Of a stretch of DNA of 34,212 nucleotides, positions 33,873 through 34,212 are shown piece by piece. The position numbers and the translations under genes are program-made. The stretch comes from an uncultured Chthonomonas sp. (lineage in GTDB: Bacteria; Armatimonadota; Chthonomonadetes; Chthonomonadales; Chthonomonadaceae): assembly GCA_903919615.1 (NCBI GenBank), contig CAIXIX010000285.1, forward strand, positions 1-34,212, written 5' to 3'. Each line of letters opens with the position of its first letter. The first letter of the stretch is position 1. Under the pieces are notes generated by a model. It worked only from the letters and a program-made list of their open reading frames with translations. It was not told the origin of the DNA and did not search any database.

Positions 33873-34044
33873 CCTCCCAGCCCCTACGCATGTATCATAT
33901 CTCGGCCTATGTCCGGAGGCGCGCGCAGTGGTCCCTCTCCCTGCCATATCTTGATTCATAGGTGAAGTTTGCGCACGACGAGCCAACAAGCGGTAGGTGA
34001 TACGCACGAATTGGTCACGGCGTGCGTGCTGGACCCTCACCCCA

Positions 34045-34081
34045 CCTCTCCCTTCTCCGCTCGCAAGCTCGCAGGGAGAGG
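34045..34081. repeat. Inverted repeat CCTCTCCCT / AGGGAGAGG
   Basis: CCTCTCCCT (34045-34053) and AGGGAGAGG (34073-34081) flank a 19-nt loop containing GCTCGCAAGC. A partial third arm GAGGGAGAGG recurs near 34164. It looks like a dispersed non-coding repeat. Confidence 0.55.
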
Positions 34082-34212
34082 GGCCAATGCACCGCCTACC
34101 GGACACCGCCCGATTATCTCTAGCGCTATGAAACAAGATAAGCTCCCTGCGAGGCACGAGCGGATGAGGGAGAGGTCCCTACTCATCGAGTAGGCGGGGT
34201 CATCACTGGCCC

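Larger units (their letters stand above)
33639..34212. other. Repeat-rich non-coding tail of the window (574 bp)
   Basis: No credible gene is present. The region holds a third hairpin-repeat copy (33733-33752), an element like TCATCTCGAAGGAGC (about 33833-33872) and a dyad of CCTCTCCCT and AGGGAGAGG (34045-34081) with a further partial copy near 34164. Several open frames cross these repeats on both strands but look like by-products of their composition. Confidence 0.6.

Overview
The window looks like a chromosomal segment of a free-living Armatimonadota-like bacterium (Chthonomonas/Capsulimonas/Fimbriimonas type). This is inferred from content, not from a marker gene. The main reason is five pseudopilin-like proteins with the leader [18 protein letters not shown], the following stretch [14 protein letters not shown], and a C-terminal H-X9-DG motif, a family typical of Armatimonadota and Planctomycetota. 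GC content looks moderate by eye. There is no rRNA, tRNA, CRISPR array, transposase, integrase or prophage gene that I can see. Most genes concern exported proteins and sugar use.

Layout. (1) 1-2600: the 3' end of an unidentified gene, then two tandem paralogous H-X9-DG pseudopilins of identical length; the duplicated unit seems to include the end of the upstream gene. (2) 2735-8266: a secreted GH78 alpha-L-rhamnosidase overlapping a membrane protein, an exported protein of unknown function and a small lipoprotein. (3) 8505-11976: a third pseudopilin with an unusual cleavage site and a YVTN-propeller/phosphoesterase fusion. (4) 12078-17035: exonuclease III, a small Cys-containing protein, a minus-strand pair (DUF6599-like plus Tat-exported DUF362) and a secreted M28 peptidase. 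(5) 17051-20347: a repeat-bearing gap, then a GAF histidine kinase with a receiver-only response regulator. (6) 20468-22956: a YjhG/YagF-type D-xylonate dehydratase and a DinB-like protein. (7) 23094-26398: on the minus strand, a GntR/LacI-type regulator translationally coupled to a 61-aa membrane protein and a pseudopilin, next to a near-identical second copy of that pseudopilin. (8) 26883-31850: a sugar ABC importer operon (permease, binding protein, permease, no ATPase) followed by a secreted PQQ-type propeller protein. (9) 31847-34212: a DUF1361 membrane protein, a secreted alpha/beta hydrolase and a repeat-rich non-coding tail.

The genes suggest an organism that degrades plant-type polysaccharide outside the cell (rhamnosidase, esterase-like hydrolase, peptidase), imports the products (ABC system) and processes sugar acids (xylonate dehydratase). 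The most interesting arrangement is region 7-8: a probable sugar-sensing repressor co-transcribed with a pseudopilin, with a pseudopilin duplicate divergent from a sugar importer. It suggests that surface or secretion pseudopilins are controlled together with sugar uptake. A hairpin repeat family (core GTCGCTGCTTGCTGCGAC) and a set of genes without Shine-Dalgarno sites but with a TANNNT box just before the start codon are further signals.
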